The notes under the pieces are model-generated. The model ran no database searches. It was given only the letters and a program-made list of their open reading frames with translations, and had not been told where the DNA came from. From Paracoccaceae bacterium (GTDB lineage Bacteria; Pseudomonadota; Alphaproteobacteria; Rhodobacterales; Rhodobacteraceae): DNA of 6,272 bases. This document shows positions 5,413 through 6,272 of this stretch, piece by piece (the first letter of the stretch is position 1; each line of letters starts with the position of its first letter). The position numbers and the translations under genes were made by a program. The stretch covers positions 1 to 6,272 of the forward strand of contig SKKS01000122.1 of assembly GCA_007123625.1 (NCBI GenBank), read 5' to 3'.

Positions 5413-6272
5413 TCAGTCATAGGTGTAGTCCGGCAGCGGAACAGGGCTGAGTGGGGAACCGTCGAGAGGATCGCTATAGCCCGGAAGCTCAAGCGGGAAG
5501 TCGGAACATTCGGGTGGGTCAAGTGTTTGCGTGCGCACCCGTGCGCTGGCGCAGGCGCGTTCAGAGGGGGATGCGGTTCCGGCCAGACGGCTGAACAGCT
5601 CTTCGAATGACAAGCCGCACCATTGGTCCTCAACCTCGCTGGGTGGGCTGTCGCCAAGGTTCAGTGTCGCTTGCAGTGCCTGCAAGTCCCCGATCTGTGC
5701 GCAGGTGTCATAGACATCCCACGCAAGGGTCGCGACGACCGCGACACCGCCGATGAAGGGAATCGCCTCGACCATGGCAGCACTGGTGTTGCGCGTGACC
5801 ATCCTGACCGAGCGCGTCTGCATCCGCCCCGTGATGGTGCGCGCATCGCTCTGTGCGCGCACCCGCTGTGCGCTCATGGCTTCCAGCCGCGCGTCGACCG
5901 CATTTGCCGAGGTCCGAAGCCGGGTGTTGTCCGCCTCGACCGCCGCAATCTGTGACCGGGCCGCGCGCGTGTCGGCCTGGGCTGTGGCGAGTTGGGTCTG
6001 CGTGCGCGTCTGGTCTGTCCTCAGCCTGTGGCTTTCGGCCTCTGCTGTAGCGGCGCGGGCGCGTGTGCTCTGAAGCTCGGACTCAGCCGATGCCAGGCGC
6101 GTGCGGGTGCGATCAAGCTCCTGTTCGGCCCGCGTGGCCCGGCTCAGGGCCCGTTCGCGCTCCGAGGTCAACCGGCCGTTTTCGGCCTCCACCGTATCAA
6201 CCCGGGCGCGGGCTTGCGCCAGGTCATCGGCATCGGCACGCAGGGCGGCGGCCGTTCTGGCTTGGGTCGCCC
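5413..6272 (-). CDS. Coiled-coil protein with one hydrophobic segment, C-terminal part (cut by right edge)
   Basis: The minus-strand frame is open from the right edge to the stop at 5415-5413, giving 285 visible residues; the true start lies outside (the GTG at 6192 is internal, because the frame continues upstream without a stop). Visible residues 1 to ~145 are an Ala/Arg/Glu/Gln-rich coiled coil with few hydrophobics (SERERALSRATRAEQELDRT). A short basic part (MQTRSVRMVTRNTS) leads to a hydrophobic segment at about 163-186, AAMVEAIPFIGGVAVVATLA, ending in WDVYDTC, which could be a membrane helix or a buried helical hairpin. The tail is acidic and Pro/Cys-containing (QWCGLSFEELFSRLAG, ending LPDYTYD). 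I recognise no named family. A membrane-anchored coiled-coil or scaffold protein is the most that can be said. It faces the plus-strand genes, so it is not part of their operon. Confidence 0.8.
   Translation of the reverse strand, partial: ATQARTAAALRADADDLAQARARVDTVEAENGRLTSERERALSRATRAEQELDRTRTRLASAESELQSTRARAATAEAESHRLRTDQTRTQTQLATAQADTRAARSQIAAVEADNTRLRTSANAVDARLEAMSAQRVRAQSDARTITGRMQTRSVRMVTRNTSAAMVEAIPFIGGVAVVATLAWDVYDTCAQIGDLQALQATLNLGDSPPSEVEDQWCGLSFEELFSRLAGTASPSERACASARVRTQTLDPPECSDFPLELPGYSDPLDGSPLSPVPLPDYTYD

Noticed and set aside
1..6272. CRISPR array or other tandem direct repeats
   Set aside because: No regularly spaced repeated units were seen anywhere in the window.

Overview
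The window is GC-rich DNA whose codon use and protein style fit an alphaproteobacterium, most likely a Rhodobacteraceae/roseobacter-type organism. This is an impression from the sequence, not a search result. It holds two genes cut by the window edges, a central pair of unfamiliar genes, and a transposase remnant.

Layout. Positions 1-700 (minus strand) carry the N-terminal third or so of a SulP-family anion transporter that runs off the left edge. Positions 701-1647 have no convincing gene. This stretch holds a GC-rich hairpin that looks like a tRNA/tmRNA T-arm with acceptor 3' strand (791-813), one doubtful small secreted-peptide ORF (1240-1464), and an AT-rich segment (about 1455-1606) that probably contains the promoter of the next gene. 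Positions 1648-2874 (plus) encode a stand-alone ATP-grasp ligase-like enzyme with a good ribosome binding site. A 207-base gap with strong hairpins follows. Positions 3082-5064 (plus) encode a 660-residue protein with no family name I recognise. Its last ~260 residues carry a papain-like Gln/Cys/His/Asn signature. Positions 5206-5355 (plus) are the broken N-terminus of an IS256-type transposase. Positions 5413-6272 (minus) are the C-terminal part of a coiled-coil protein with one hydrophobic segment, entering from the right edge.

The most interesting content is the co-oriented ATP-grasp / papain-like pair. ATP-grasp enzymes form amide or peptide bonds using ATP, and papain-fold enzymes cleave or transfer acyl groups at such bonds. 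A 'make and trim or transfer' peptide or amide pathway is therefore a reasonable hypothesis. Substrate, product and role cannot be read from the sequence. The pair lies next to insertion-sequence debris and a tRNA-like fragment, as expected of accessory DNA.
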